64,000 nucleotides of DNA from an uncultured Bacteroidota bacterium (GTDB lineage: Bacteria > Bacteroidota > Bacteroidia > 2-12-FULL-35-15): NCBI GenBank assembly GCA_903926385.1, contig CAIYIS010000080.1, forward strand, positions 104,010-168,009, read 5' to 3'. The notes below the pieces were generated by a model that saw only the letters and a list, made by a program, of their open reading frames with translations, did not search any database and had not been told where the DNA came from. This document shows, piece by piece, positions 25,165 through 33,873 of the stretch (positions within the stretch are counted from its first letter, which is position 1; each line of letters starts with the position of its first letter). Both the position numbers and the translations under genes were made by a program.

Positions 25165-26180
25165 CTATTTCGTTTCAAAACTCTTCCAACTTTCATTGCA
25201 TTAGTATTCAATCTCTTTGCAATTTCTCTATCTGATAAACCTGGTTCAGCTTTTTTTATTTCTACTATCGATATTTCTAATTCATCCTTTTCATCTCCAA
25301 CAATAATTTTTAAATGCTCTTTCTCTTCATCGTACTCGATAAATTCAAATTCTAAAAAATTATTTTGTTTATTTAGCTTGCATACAATTACGTTATTTGT
25401 ATCATAAATAATTTCAGTTACCCTTGCTTTAATTTGTTTAAGATACCTGAAGTTTTTTTCTGTAAAACTATCACCAATTGCAAAAATACTATCGGCAAAA
25501 TTAGCTATGTGTTTGCTCCCTGTAATATCATTGTTTGTTATTGGATTACAGGGATTTCTTTTAGGAGTATGCGCCAAAGCCAAAATAGAAATATCATTTT
25601 TAAATTTTAGTTCATTCAGTTTTTTCATTAAAGGAAGTGCCTCTTTTGCATTATCAGTGGCTTGTTCCTTTAAATATGTAATATTATCAATAATTACGAT
25701 TTTTGCTTTGGTATCAAGAATTACTTTTTCAAGATTACTGAAAAGTTGATTTTCAAAATTTTCAAATTCGGAGAACATTGGATTAACAGTAATCCTTAAT
25801 AATCGGTCACTAAAAACAAAATGATTAGTATAGTTATCTGAATAACGGTTTTCAATTTGCTTATCTGCTAATTCAAAATCAATGTAAAGAACAGGTTGTT
25901 CTTTAGCTTCCATTCTAAAATTTTTTATTGGGATACCAGAGCTAATTGAATTTGCTATTTGAACAGCTAGTATTGATTTGCCTAAGTTTGTATCCGCAAA
26001 TAAAATACAAAGTTCACCTTCATACCAAAATTGGGAGAACAGCATTTTGGGTATTGGTTTGTTTTTAGCTTCCATTATACATTCATTTAATGTTCTTATC
26101 TTAAATAAATCATGCTCTGAATCTTGTTCCTGAGTATTATTATGCTTTATAACCTTTAAAACAGGCGTGTGTTCAATCAT
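25158..26180 (-). CDS. RepA-like AAA/RecA-fold ATPase
   Basis: The 340-residue protein has a RecA-fold ATPase domain: a degenerate Walker A ADTNLGKS (residues 62-69), a downstream LYIDFE, and a Walker B-like KIVIIDN. LAHTPKR and a GSKHIANFADS segment are typical of RepA/RSF1010-like helicases and AAA_25 proteins. The C-terminal 40 residues (LSDREIAKRLNTNAMKVGRVLKR) look like a winged or helix-turn-helix DNA-binding domain. It probably acts as replication initiator or helicase of a mobile element. The start overlaps the preceding small gene by 4 nt. Its stop codon lies inside the 9-bp repeat array. Confidence 0.78.
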   Translation of the reverse strand: MIEHTPVLKVIKHNNTQEQDSEHDLFKIRTLNECIMEAKNKPIPKMLFSQFWYEGELCILFADTNLGKSILAVQIANSISSGIPIKNFRMEAKEQPVLYIDFELADKQIENRYSDNYTNHFVFSDRLLRITVNPMFSEFENFENQLFSNLEKVILDTKAKIVIIDNITYLKEQATDNAKEALPLMKKLNELKFKNDISILALAHTPKRNPCNPITNNDITGSKHIANFADSIFAIGDSFTEKNFRYLKQIKARVTEIIYDTNNVIVCKLNKQNNFLEFEFIEYDEEKEHLKIIVGDEKDELEISIVEIKKAEPGLSDREIAKRLNTNAMKVGRVLKRNSL

Positions 26181-26503
26181 TGTTCAAATGGATTAAGTGG
26201 TATAAAAATGGTATTAGTGCCAGTAGCTCTAAAGCGATAGGTTATATTTATTAAACTAATTTCATCAGGGAAATTTGATTCAGTCTGAATTTTGGCAATC
26301 GAATTAAAAATTGGTTCAAAATCTTTTAAAGGTTCAAAATAATTATAGACATCAATCAAATCAGATATCAGATTGTTTTGTTTATCAATATAAAATTGAT
26401 TTGCATCTTTTCTTTTAGCATATTCTGCTAAATTATTTTGCAACATTTCAATATTTTGATGTTGTATTACTAAGGCTTTTTGCAAACTCAATTTATTTCC
26501 CAC
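26177..26503 (-). CDS. Small hypothetical protein of the integration module
   Basis: The 108-residue protein is helical and charged, with an N-terminal segment that could form a coiled coil (about residues 8-50) and no recognised motif. It overlaps the HTH gene by 11 nt upstream and the RepA-like gene by 4 nt downstream, so it is translated within that operon. I do not recognise its family. Confidence 0.6.
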   Translation of the reverse strand: MGNKLSLQKALVIQHQNIEMLQNNLAEYAKRKDANQFYIDKQNNLISDLIDVYNYFEPLKDFEPIFNSIAKIQTESNFPDEISLINITYRFRATGTNTIFIPLNPFEQ

Positions 26504-26777
26504 TTCCTTGAATCCATTCTAATAGAGCCTTGCGAGAAAAGAATAACTTTCTTGAACCTTCTCTTTTAATAAAAGGAATTTTCCGGTCATTCACTAAACC
26601 ATAAATTGTTTGGCGTGCTAGGTTGGTAACCTTCATTGCTTCGGCAATGGGAATAAGGTCTTGCTGTTCGGGTTGAGATTGAATTAATGAAGATGCGTTA
26701 CTTTTTAAGGTATCGCCAATTAGTTGCTGTAATTCGATTACTGTTAAATCAATTATACGAGTTTCATTTTTTATCAT
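26493..26777 (-). CDS. Helix-turn-helix DNA-binding protein, excisionase-like
   Basis: The 94-residue protein has the HTH_17/MerR-like excisionase fold: IPIAEAMKVTNLARQTIYGLVNDRKIPFIK (about residues 41-70) then SRKLFFSRKALLEWI. These small proteins sit near tyrosine integrases, bind DNA, and act as recombination directionality factors or element regulators. It starts the operon with the small hypothetical protein and the RepA-like ATPase. An inverted repeat, ACTATG-AGGC-CATAGT, lies about 50 nt upstream (26826-26841) and may be an operator. Confidence 0.85.
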   Translation of the reverse strand: MIKNETRIIDLTVIELQQLIGDTLKSNASSLIQSQPEQQDLIPIAEAMKVTNLARQTIYGLVNDRKIPFIKREGSRKLFFSRKALLEWIQGSGK

Positions 26778-26825
26778 TTCTGTTTGTTTTAATTAACAGC
26801 TACAAAACACGACAAAAATAAATTT

Positions 26826-26841
26826 ACTATGAGGCCATAGT
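26826..26841. promoter_or_regulatory. Inverted repeat upstream of the excisionase-like gene
   Basis: ACTATG and CATAGT flank a 4-nt spacer about 50 nt before the HTH gene start, in a region with further TAGTATAA-like repeats. Self-regulation by the HTH protein is plausible but not shown. Confidence 0.35.
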
Positions 26842-26877
26842 ATAAATAGTATAAAACTTCGTAAACTTTATTTATTC

Positions 26878-27711
26878 TTATTTATGAAAATTAGATTTTT
26901 CACTACTAAAAACGGAATTGTCAAACTTACTGAAATTGTTTTTGAGTAAATGAATATAAATATCAGTTTTTGTTTGCGGGGAATGCATTAGATAAAAATC
27001 GTGTACTATTTTTCTAATTTTTTGTTGAGTAGTATTTGGAGTTTCAAATTTTTCAACTTCTATCATTGGAATAAAATCAACAAAATTCGCTTGAAGAAAA
27101 TGTTTTATTTGCGCTTCAGATAATATTGGGTTTTGGTCTTTTTGTTTTTTAGAAAAAGCCGTTAAAAAATATTTTTGTATTTCATCTTTGGTCAATTTCC
27201 CTTTTACCCTATTATCAATAACTCCAAGTTCCTGCCCACCTTTTCTAAGAAGAATTTCTAATTCATTATTTAGACAATTTGAAATATAAAAAAACAAACT
27301 ATACAATTCTTTGTCAGAAAGTAGTTGCAAAGCAGAATCAGGTAATTCATTAAATTCTTTCATTGTATAAAAATCCCATTCTCCATTTCCAATTGATTTA
27401 TTCATTATCGCATGATTATTGAAATAATCAAGCAGTTTCAAACCACTACCAATGTTAAAGCGATTCCTGTATTTTTCTCGTATATCATTTTGATATTTTT
27501 CATAAATATTTTTCCATTCATGATTTTGTTTAACCATATCAACAATTTCAATAAATGCTTTTACCACTTGAATTTTTTCATCATTTTTGAGGACAACTTC
27601 ACTACTGACTGCTTTTGTAAAATCAATATTAAATTTTGATGCTAAAAAAGCAGAAATATGTTTTCTGTTTTTCACTTTCTTTATTGGTTGTATGTTTGAT
27701 TTTTTCACCAT
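26878..27711 (-). CDS. Hypothetical protein next to the integrase
   Basis: The 277-residue protein is lysine-rich and largely helical, with no signal peptide, membrane segment or catalytic motif that I recognise. It lies 12 nt after the integrase gene on the same strand, and about 100 nt before the excisionase-like gene, so it belongs to the integrated element. I do not assign a function. Confidence 0.6.
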   Translation of the reverse strand: MVKKSNIQPIKKVKNRKHISAFLASKFNIDFTKAVSSEVVLKNDEKIQVVKAFIEIVDMVKQNHEWKNIYEKYQNDIREKYRNRFNIGSGLKLLDYFNNHAIMNKSIGNGEWDFYTMKEFNELPDSALQLLSDKELYSLFFYISNCLNNELEILLRKGGQELGVIDNRVKGKLTKDEIQKYFLTAFSKKQKDQNPILSEAQIKHFLQANFVDFIPMIEVEKFETPNTTQQKIRKIVHDFYLMHSPQTKTDIYIHLLKNNFSKFDNSVFSSEKSNFHK

Positions 27712-27723
27712 TTTATATTGTTT

Positions 27724-28911
27724 TTAGTAACTCCAATCGACTTTTAATAACCCTTGTTTAACTAAATCCTGATTCATATTAACATACATCATAGTTGTTT
27801 TAATATCCGAATGTTGCATCAAAGTCATTAATTGAGGTAAAGGTATTTTACTTGCCAAATAAGTTCCAAAACTATGACGGGCTGTGTGAAATGTAACCTT
27901 TACTTCGATTTTAGCTTCTGTAGCGATTACTTTGATATGGCGATTGATGAACGGTTCGGTTAATTTAGGAAATAGGAATTCATTTTTTTTGTTGTAGTAT
28001 TTTTTCAATATTACTTCCGGGGAAGATAATTTTGCCTTTTCTTTTCTAAATAAACTATACAAAGGAATCTGAGCTCTCTTATTTACCTTAATTGTAATAA
28101 AGTCTAATTCATATCCCCCTTTTTCCTTTTTTACGAATTCGGTTTTTAAATTAGTTGCATCTGAAATCCGCAAACCAGTATAACAAGAAAAAAGAAACAT
28201 ATCCCTTACAATCGAAATGTTAGCTTCAAATTTACTTAAATCAAGATTCTCTATTTTTTTCATTTCGCCCAAAGTAATTACGTCTCTTTTCTTCTGCTCC
28301 GATTTTACTTTTATTTCTTTACACGGATTTGGTAGGTCATAAAATCCCTTTTTTATGGCCACATCAATATACTTTTTAATATTTTTATGTAATTTGTGTA
28401 CAGTATTGATGGCAAGATTGTTTTTTCTTAAATGATTGAGAAAATTATCCACAAACGTATATGTAACATCATCAAACTTAATATCTGCTTCCCCATTAAA
28501 TTCAAGCAATTTATTTATTGTATTAGTATGACTTTGTTTAGTTTTAAATCCTAATGTTTGGTCATTTTTAACCTCCTCCCGGACAAATTCGATAAATGAA
28601 TTCTTATCATAAAGGATTTTCTTGCTTGAAATTGAGCTAATTGAAAATTTTTTACCTTTAATAGAATGTTCAATTTTTGATTTTTCAAAACCACTTATTT
28701 GTTCTCTGATTTGAAAATTGAGCATTTCAGCATCATTATGCTTTTTATTTATTTCCTGTTTTTTCTCATCCCACTGATTAGGGTATATCTGAATACCGGT
28801 AGAAATATATCTGCGATTACGGTTTTGGTACAAACATAGCTCTATTGAGGCTTTCCCGAACCTATTGAGTTGTTTCTTTCTGTTGAATACTGGGGTAAAG
28901 GTTGCTGCCAT
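27724..28911 (-). CDS. int: Tyrosine recombinase / integrase
   Basis: The 395-residue protein has the three-part layout of Bacteroidota integrases: an arm-binding N-terminal part (about 1-95), a SAM-like core-binding domain (about 105-200) and the catalytic domain. Catalytic residues visible: R248 (TGLRISDA), H342 and R345 (FHTARHS), H367 (MQHSD) and the nucleophile Y376 (MMYVNM). It probably integrates and excises the island. It lies between a 277-residue hypothetical gene and the tRNA-Gln(UUG) gene, the expected site for such an enzyme. An inverted repeat precedes its start. Confidence 0.93.
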   Translation of the reverse strand: MAATFTPVFNRKKQLNRFGKASIELCLYQNRNRRYISTGIQIYPNQWDEKKQEINKKHNDAEMLNFQIREQISGFEKSKIEHSIKGKKFSISSISSKKILYDKNSFIEFVREEVKNDQTLGFKTKQSHTNTINKLLEFNGEADIKFDDVTYTFVDNFLNHLRKNNLAINTVHKLHKNIKKYIDVAIKKGFYDLPNPCKEIKVKSEQKKRDVITLGEMKKIENLDLSKFEANISIVRDMFLFSCYTGLRISDATNLKTEFVKKEKGGYELDFITIKVNKRAQIPLYSLFRKEKAKLSSPEVILKKYYNKKNEFLFPKLTEPFINRHIKVIATEAKIEVKVTFHTARHSFGTYLASKIPLPQLMTLMQHSDIKTTMMYVNMNQDLVKQGLLKVDWSY

Positions 28912-28924
28912 AATTTATGATTTT

Positions 28925-28972
28925 GTGATACCTGTGATAAGTTTTTAAGAACAAGTATCACATAGGTATCAC
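28925..28972. repeat. Inverted repeat upstream of the integrase gene
   Basis: GTGATACCTGTGATA (28925-28939) and the reverse-oriented GTATCACATAGGTATCAC (28955-28972) form a dyad with a 2-nt difference. It lies between the integrase start and the tRNA-Gln gene. It may be an integrase arm site or an operator. Confidence 0.55.
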
Positions 28973-29027
28973 AAATATACAAAAACTAAGCCAAAACGAA
29001 ATAAATCAAAATAAGTCCAAAAACAAC

Positions 29028-29051
29028 AAAAGCCCCTATTATGGGGCTTTT
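29028..29051 (-). terminator. Terminator downstream of tRNA-Gln
   Basis: A 9-bp perfect inverted repeat (AAAAGCCCC, 6-nt loop, GGGGCTTTT) lies about 35 nt after the tRNA 3' end. The stem ends in a T run on the minus strand. Confidence 0.75.
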
Positions 29052-29086
29052 GAATTATTTTAAGGATGTTTGACTTATCCTCTCCG

Positions 29087-29159
29087 TTGTCCGATCAGGT
29101 CTCGAACCTGAACTCTTCTGGACCAAAACCAGACGTGTTGCCAATTACACCATCGGACA
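29087..29159 (-). tRNA. tRNA-Gln (anticodon UUG)
   Basis: On the minus strand a 73-nt cloverleaf can be drawn: 7-bp acceptor stem (TGTCCGA/TCGGACA), 4-bp D stem with GTGT/ACAC, anticodon stem TCTGG/CCAGA around a 7-nt loop with TTG in the middle, 5-nt variable region, and T arm TCAGG-TTCGAGA-CCTGA. The discriminator is A and CCA is not encoded. Its 3' end faces the integrase gene. Confidence 0.95.
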
Positions 29160-29249
29160 ATCTGCAATTAATTGCTTAATTGGGGGTGCAAAAATAATAA
29201 ATTATGTTTACGTACAAGTAAATTTTTTAAAGTTCTATTTTTTTAACGA

Positions 29250-29278
29250 TTGTTCAGTAATTTATTTTTCTATCTTCG
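29250..29278 (+). promoter_or_regulatory. Promoter-like sequence of the DUF2723 gene
   Basis: TTG (29250-29252), an 18-nt spacer and TATCTTCG (29271-29278) fit the Bacteroidota -33/-7 pattern, about 43 nt before the start codon. No other candidate is visible between the tRNA and this gene. Confidence 0.5.
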
Positions 29279-29321
29279 CCCTCCGCATAGGCATTATACA
29301 CTGTTAACTAAATTATAAAAT

Positions 29322-32300
29322 ATGAATAACACATCAAATTATCAGCGCTTAAATAATATTATCGGCTGGGTAGTATTTCTGATTGCAGCTTTTGTTTATT
29401 TAAGCACTATAGAAGCAACAGCCTCTTTCTGGGACTGTGGCGAGTATATTGCCTGTGCCTATAAACTTGAAGTTGGTCACCCTCCGGGAGCGCCTTTGTT
29501 TTTGTTAATCGGGCGTTTGTTTAGTTTGTTTGCCTTTGGAGATACTGCCAAAGTTGGAGCATTGGTAAACAGCATGTCGGCACTTTGCAGTGCGTTTACC
29601 ATTTTATTCTTATTCTGGTCTATTACAGCTTTAGCTCGTAAAATAGTTGATAAATCGGGCGAATTGACAACCGGCAGAATGTATGCTGTGTTTGGTGCTG
29701 GTGCGGTAGGAGCTTTAGCTTATACATTTTCCGATTCATTTTGGTTTTCGGCTGTTGAGGGCGAGGTTTACGCTATGTCGAGCTTTTTTACTGCTATCAC
29801 TTTCTGGGCTATTACCCGTTGGGAGCGTGAAGCAGACGAGCCTCATGCCAATCGCTGGATTATATTAATAGCTTATTTAATTGGATTGGCTGTTGGGGTG
29901 CACTTATTGAACTTACTTGTAATCCCTGCGGTTGTATTTATTTATTACTTCAAAAAATTCGAAACCATCAACCGTAAAGGAATTATTATTACCAGTGCAC
30001 TTGCCATCTTAATTCTGGGAGGTATTCAAGGGGGCGTTATTCCTCTCATTGTAAAACTTGCAGCTAAGTTCGAGATTACAGCTGTTAACTCTATGGGCTT
30101 GCCGTTTAACAGTGGCACCATAATATATGCTTTACTTGTGGTTGGAGGTATTGTGTTTGGATTGAGATATTCTATTAAAAAAGAAAAACCAATTGTAAAT
30201 ACTGTCATACTTTGCTTTACTGTTATCCTGATTGGATACTCTTCTTTCCTTGTATTAGTAATCCGTTCGCAAGCAAACACACCAATGGACGAAAACAACC
30301 CGGAAAATGCGGTTAATCTTCTTTCTTATTTAAATCGTGAGCAGTACGGAACATGGCCTATTGTTTACGGACAATACTTTTCGGCTCCTCAGGACAGAAA
30401 CAAACCATACAGTGACGGAAATCCGGTGTATGCTCAAGACAAAAAAGTGGGTAAATATGTAGTGATTGACGACAGAAAGAATGCTGTACCGAATTATGAC
30501 GACCGTTTTTGTACGTTATTCCCTCGTATGTGGAGCAGTCAGTCGAACCACGTTACCGGATATAAAAGCTGGACCAATCCCAGAAATTATCAGCACATTA
30601 GTGTGCCCAATCCACAAACAGGAGAGCAAGAATCGTTGGAAAAACCAAACTTCTTCAGCGATAACCTTAAATTCTTCTTCGTTTATCAAATGGGATGGAT
30701 GTACGGACGCTATTTTATGTGGAACTTTGTAGGCCGTCAGAACGAAATACAAGGACACTCCAGTCCTCACGAAGGAAATTGGATAACCGGAATAAAATCG
30801 CTGGATGAAGCCCGACTTGGACCTCAAAAAGGATTGCCCGATGGTGCTGATAATAATAAAGGACGCAATGCTCTTTATGGTTTGCCACTTATCTTAGGTT
30901 TATTTGGGTTCTTTTATCAATTGAAAAAAGACAAAAGGAATTTTACGGTAGTGGCCCTATTGTTTTTCTTCACAGGTATTGCCATTGTAATTTATCTGAA
31001 TCAAAAACCATTTGAACCACGCGAGCGAGATTATGCTTATGCCGGTTCGTTTTATGCGTTTGCGTTCTGGATTGGACTTGGTGTACTATCCATTTTCGAT
31101 TTCCTTGCCAAACGAATGAATCAGGCACAGGGAGCAATACTGGCTACTGTAGCTTGCTTGCTTGCTGTTCCTACCATCATGGCTAAAGAAGAATGGAACG
31201 ACCACGACAGAGGTCACCGTACCATTGCCAGAGATTTTGCAAGCGATTATTTGAACTCTTGTGCGCCCAACGCCATCCTGTTTACCAATGGCGATAACGA
31301 TACTTTCCCGCTCTGGTACGCTCAGGAGGTGGAAGGAATTCGAACCGATGTAAGGGTTATCTGTCTTGAATTATTGAATACCGATTGGTATATCGACCAG
31401 TTGGTGCATAAAGCTTACGACTCCGACCCGGTTCCTTTTTCATTAACCAAAGACCAATACAAACAAGGTACTCGCGATGCTGTTTTGTTTCACGACAGAG
31501 GAGTTAAGGGGTATATCAATGTAAAAGAACTTGTGGAATTTGCCAAGAGCGATAACAACGAAAATAAAGTGGAAATGGGCGGAGGCACATTCTACAATTA
31601 TTTCCCTACAAAAAACATGAGTGTTTCTGTAGACAGCGCTACTGTGGTGAATAACGGAACTGTTCCGAAAGAATTGGCCGGACGTGTGCTCAAAAGCATA
31701 GACTGGACCATGACCGGAAACTATGTTCAGAAAAACGATTTGATGGTGCTGGATTTATTGGCACATAACAACTGGAAACGTCCTATTTATTTTGCTGCCA
31801 CAGCTCCTGCCAAATCATACTTAAATCTGGCTCCTTACTTGCAGTTAGAAGGATTGGCTTACCGATTGGTGCCAATTAAACAAAGCGCTCAGGAACAACA
31901 ACAGGAAACCAGAATAAACACAGAAGTAATGTATAATAACATTATGACTAAGTTTAAATGGGGAGGAATGGAAGTGAAAGGAACATATTTGGATAATGTA
32001 TTTATCAGTTCATGTGCTTTAAACATTCGTCAGCGCTGTGGTTCGTTGGCCAATGCATTGATTGACGAAGGTAAAAAAGACAAAGCAATTAAGTTGCTTG
32101 ACAAATGTCTGGAGGTTACTCCTGAAGAAAATGTGCCTTACGACATGACCATGTATGGCATTACCATGGCCTATTATCAGGCAGGAGCATTCGAAAAAGG
32201 AAATGCACTGGCCAAAAAACTTTTTGATAACTACGAAAGTAACATCAGATATTATTACTCGTTCGACAGAAGAGAACTGCCACGCTTTGGCAGCGATGTG

Positions 32301-32438
32301 GAACAGGCTACTGATATTTTGAGACGATTTGTTTACTTTACCAAAAACTTTAAACAAGACGCTTTATCAAAAGAATTTGAGACCCGTTTTGCTAAACTCG
32401 AAAACGAATTCCAATTGCCTACCGATAATCAACGGTAG
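29322..32438 (+). CDS. DUF2723 multi-pass membrane protein (TMEM260-like)
   Basis: The 1038-residue protein has the DUF2723 layout: an N-terminal block of about eight to ten membrane segments (residues about 15-330), an extracytoplasmic section, further hydrophobic helices (about 520-620) and a long soluble C-terminal part with tetratricopeptide-like helices. The early YLSTIEATASFWDCGEYIACAYKLEVGHPPGAPLF region contains the family's acidic residue pair in the first loop, as in GT-C glycosyltransferases. The human relative TMEM260 is an O-mannosyltransferase; a protein or lipid glycosylation role in Bacteroidota is inferred. A terminator follows at 32462-32500. Confidence 0.85.
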   Translation: MNNTSNYQRLNNIIGWVVFLIAAFVYLSTIEATASFWDCGEYIACAYKLEVGHPPGAPLFLLIGRLFSLFAFGDTAKVGALVNSMSALCSAFTILFLFWSITALARKIVDKSGELTTGRMYAVFGAGAVGALAYTFSDSFWFSAVEGEVYAMSSFFTAITFWAITRWEREADEPHANRWIILIAYLIGLAVGVHLLNLLVIPAVVFIYYFKKFETINRKGIIITSALAILILGGIQGGVIPLIVKLAAKFEITAVNSMGLPFNSGTIIYALLVVGGIVFGLRYSIKKEKPIVNTVILCFTVILIGYSSFLVLVIRSQANTPMDENNPENAVNLLSYLNREQYGTWPIVYGQYFSAPQDRNKPYSDGNPVYAQDKKVGKYVVIDDRKNAVPNYDDRFCTLFPRMWSSQSNHVTGYKSWTNPRNYQHISVPNPQTGEQESLEKPNFFSDNLKFFFVYQMGWMYGRYFMWNFVGRQNEIQGHSSPHEGNWITGIKSLDEARLGPQKGLPDGADNNKGRNALYGLPLILGLFGFFYQLKKDKRNFTVVALLFFFTGIAIVIYLNQKPFEPRERDYAYAGSFYAFAFWIGLGVLSIFDFLAKRMNQAQGAILATVACLLAVPTIMAKEEWNDHDRGHRTIARDFASDYLNSCAPNAILFTNGDNDTFPLWYAQEVEGIRTDVRVICLELLNTDWYIDQLVHKAYDSDPVPFSLTKDQYKQGTRDAVLFHDRGVKGYINVKELVEFAKSDNNENKVEMGGGTFYNYFPTKNMSVSVDSATVVNNGTVPKELAGRVLKSIDWTMTGNYVQKNDLMVLDLLAHNNWKRPIYFAATAPAKSYLNLAPYLQLEGLAYRLVPIKQSAQEQQQETRINTEVMYNNIMTKFKWGGMEVKGTYLDNVFISSCALNIRQRCGSLANALIDEGKKDKAIKLLDKCLEVTPEENVPYDMTMYGITMAYYQAGAFEKGNALAKKLFDNYESNIRYYYSFDRRELPRFGSDVEQATDILRRFVYFTKNFKQDALSKEFETRFAKLENEFQLPTDNQR

Positions 32439-32461
32439 AAAATAAATGGAATGAATGAACT

Positions 32462-32500
32462 AACGCTCCTTAATAAGTATATTATTTTGGAGCGTTTTCA
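32462..32500 (+). terminator. Rho-independent terminator after the DUF2723 gene
   Basis: AACGCTCC and GGAGCGTT pair across a 19-nt loop, followed by TTCATTTT. It lies 23 nt after the stop codon and ends before the deacetylase gene. Confidence 0.75.
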
Positions 32501-32540
32501 TTTTAACTAATTGCATCAAAAACCTAACCAGCCACTATAA

Positions 32541-33191
32541 ATGTATCTCGTAAGGCCTCCTTATCTGCTTAAAAAGCTTTTTCCCGAAGCCACATGGAGA
32601 ATGAATGCGCTGGAGAAAAAAATATATTTAACATTTGACGATGGCCCTGTGCCCGAAGTTACACCTTTGGTGCTCGATATTTTAAAACAAGAGCAGATAA
32701 AAGCCACTTTTTTTTGTGTAGGTGGCAATGTTGCCAAACATCCCGAATTATTTGCCGACATTCTCAAACAGGGTCATGCTGTAGGCAATCATACTTACAA
32801 TCACCTGAAAGGTTGGAATACCGATACAGGAAAATATCTGGACAATATAAACCAATGCGCTGAGGTGGTTCCGTCTGCTTTGTTTCGCCCTCCTTATGGC
32901 AAAATGAAAAAATCTCAGGCTCGCCTGCTTCTTTCCAAATCGGCTGGTGCTCATCTGCCATCTACCATCGTTATGTGGGATGTGCTGAGTGGTGATTACG
33001 ACAAAAACACTTCTCCCGAAAAATGCCTTAAAAATGTTACCGATAACCTTCGCAAGGGTTCCATTATTTTATTTCACGACAGCATCAAAGCTCAACCCAA
33101 CATGCTTTTTGCTCTGCCCCGCTTTATTCAATTTGCCAAACAAAACGGATATGAATTTTGCCTTTTTGAGGGGAGGGGAAGGGAATTTTAG
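32541..33191 (+). CDS. Polysaccharide deacetylase family protein (NodB-like)
   Basis: The 216-residue protein has the NodB homology domain: TFDDGPVPEVTP (motif 1, catalytic aspartates, about residues 31-42), GNHTYNHL (metal histidines, about 83-90), RPPYGKM (motif 3, about 116-122) and a C-terminal LFHDS (motif 5). The family hydrolyses N- or O-acetyl groups on peptidoglycan, chitin-like or exopolysaccharide sugars. No signal peptide is obvious, so it may be cytosolic or exported by another route. All metal-binding residues appear to be present. It has its own transcription unit after the upstream terminator. Confidence 0.88.
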   Translation: MYLVRPPYLLKKLFPEATWRMNALEKKIYLTFDDGPVPEVTPLVLDILKQEQIKATFFCVGGNVAKHPELFADILKQGHAVGNHTYNHLKGWNTDTGKYLDNINQCAEVVPSALFRPPYGKMKKSQARLLLSKSAGAHLPSTIVMWDVLSGDYDKNTSPEKCLKNVTDNLRKGSIILFHDSIKAQPNMLFALPRFIQFAKQNGYEFCLFEGRGREF

Positions 33192-33228
33192 AATTTTAGA
33201 TTTGTAGAGTTTTAGAATGAAAAGGGAT
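33181..33228. repeat. Dispersed TTTTAGAATTTTAG repeat, copy 1
   Basis: This stretch closely matches the pair of copies at 63103-63175 and 63268-63340 in its TTTTAGAATTTTAGATTTGTAG and TTTTAGAATGAAAA sections. It overlaps the last codons of the deacetylase gene. The element has no coding capacity. Confidence 0.7.
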
Positions 33229-33873
33229 TCCAATTTGAGAGCTGTGTTGTTCTTTTCTTTTTCAACACAGAGGCCACAAAGTAAAATGAGTTTCACAGAG
33301 AAATAAAATAAACTTGTTAAGTGCAGCGGGAAAAGGTTAGCCACAGATGCACGGATTTAATTTTAGAATTTTAGGGTTGGTGATTTTTAGAATGAAAAGC
33401 AAGGGAAAAGGTTAGCCACAGATGCACGGATTGAATTTTAGAATTATTTATTTACCTACAAACCAAATCTGCTTAACTTTCCTCCCACAAATATACATTA
33501 ATATATATAACCTAACTTTACACATATATATTATATACCTCATCCATTCACTCCCCAAAAACCCTTTTTTACTTCTTCAAAAACCTCATTCACTTCCAAA
33601 ATACCCCCATTCACGACTCCATAACCCCTTTTCACGACTTTATCTCTTTTTAGATTAAGGGGGGCTCTAACTTTGCACTATTTTTGGTTTGGTGAAGTGG
33701 TTTTATAGTGCCGCAAACCGAATTTCTGTATATCAGTTTGCATAAACAACAGTAGTATTTTGATGTAATTTATATGCTTTCGTGTTTTTGTTGTTAAAAA
33801 AAAGTTCGTTTTTTTTTATGGAATTTTAAGCTTTTGTTGTCTTATAGAAAAAACCTTTAAAATTTTCTATCCT
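33192..33873. other. Repeat-rich intergenic region
   Basis: About 680 nt without a supported gene. It contains a copy of the TTTTAGAATTTTAGATTTGTAG dispersed repeat (33181-33228) and a direct duplication (33328-33373 and 33403-33446) around AGCCACAGATGCACGGATT. The remainder is AT-rich. A TAACTTTG box at 33668-33675 may be the -7 element for the next gene, but no clear -33 box is visible. Confidence 0.6.
33328..33446. repeat. Direct duplication of about 44 bp
   Basis: GGGAAAAGGTTAGCCACAGA and the following sequence occur at 33328-33373 and again at 33403-33446, each ending in the TTTTAGAATT motif. They differ at one or two positions. Confidence 0.75.

Larger units (their letters stand above)
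24292..29159. mobile_element. Integration/replication module of a putative tRNA-Gln island
   Basis: A tyrosine integrase beside a tRNA gene, an excisionase-like HTH protein, a RepA-like ATPase, a zinc-finger protein and two iteron-like arrays form a compact module. The tRNA 3' end faces the integrase, which is the usual orientation for insertion at a tRNA 3' end, so the cargo should run toward lower coordinates and include the defence operon. No relaxase, conjugation or capsid gene is in the window. The duplicated tRNA end that would mark the far boundary was not found, so the extent beyond this module is unproven. Confidence 0.65.

Noticed and set aside
24292..29159. Prophage
   Set aside because: No capsid, terminase, portal or tail gene is visible; the module only has integration and replication functions.
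33422..33658. 78-codon open frame
   Set aside because: It is in AT-rich repeat DNA and its product is low-complexity with no match to any motif.
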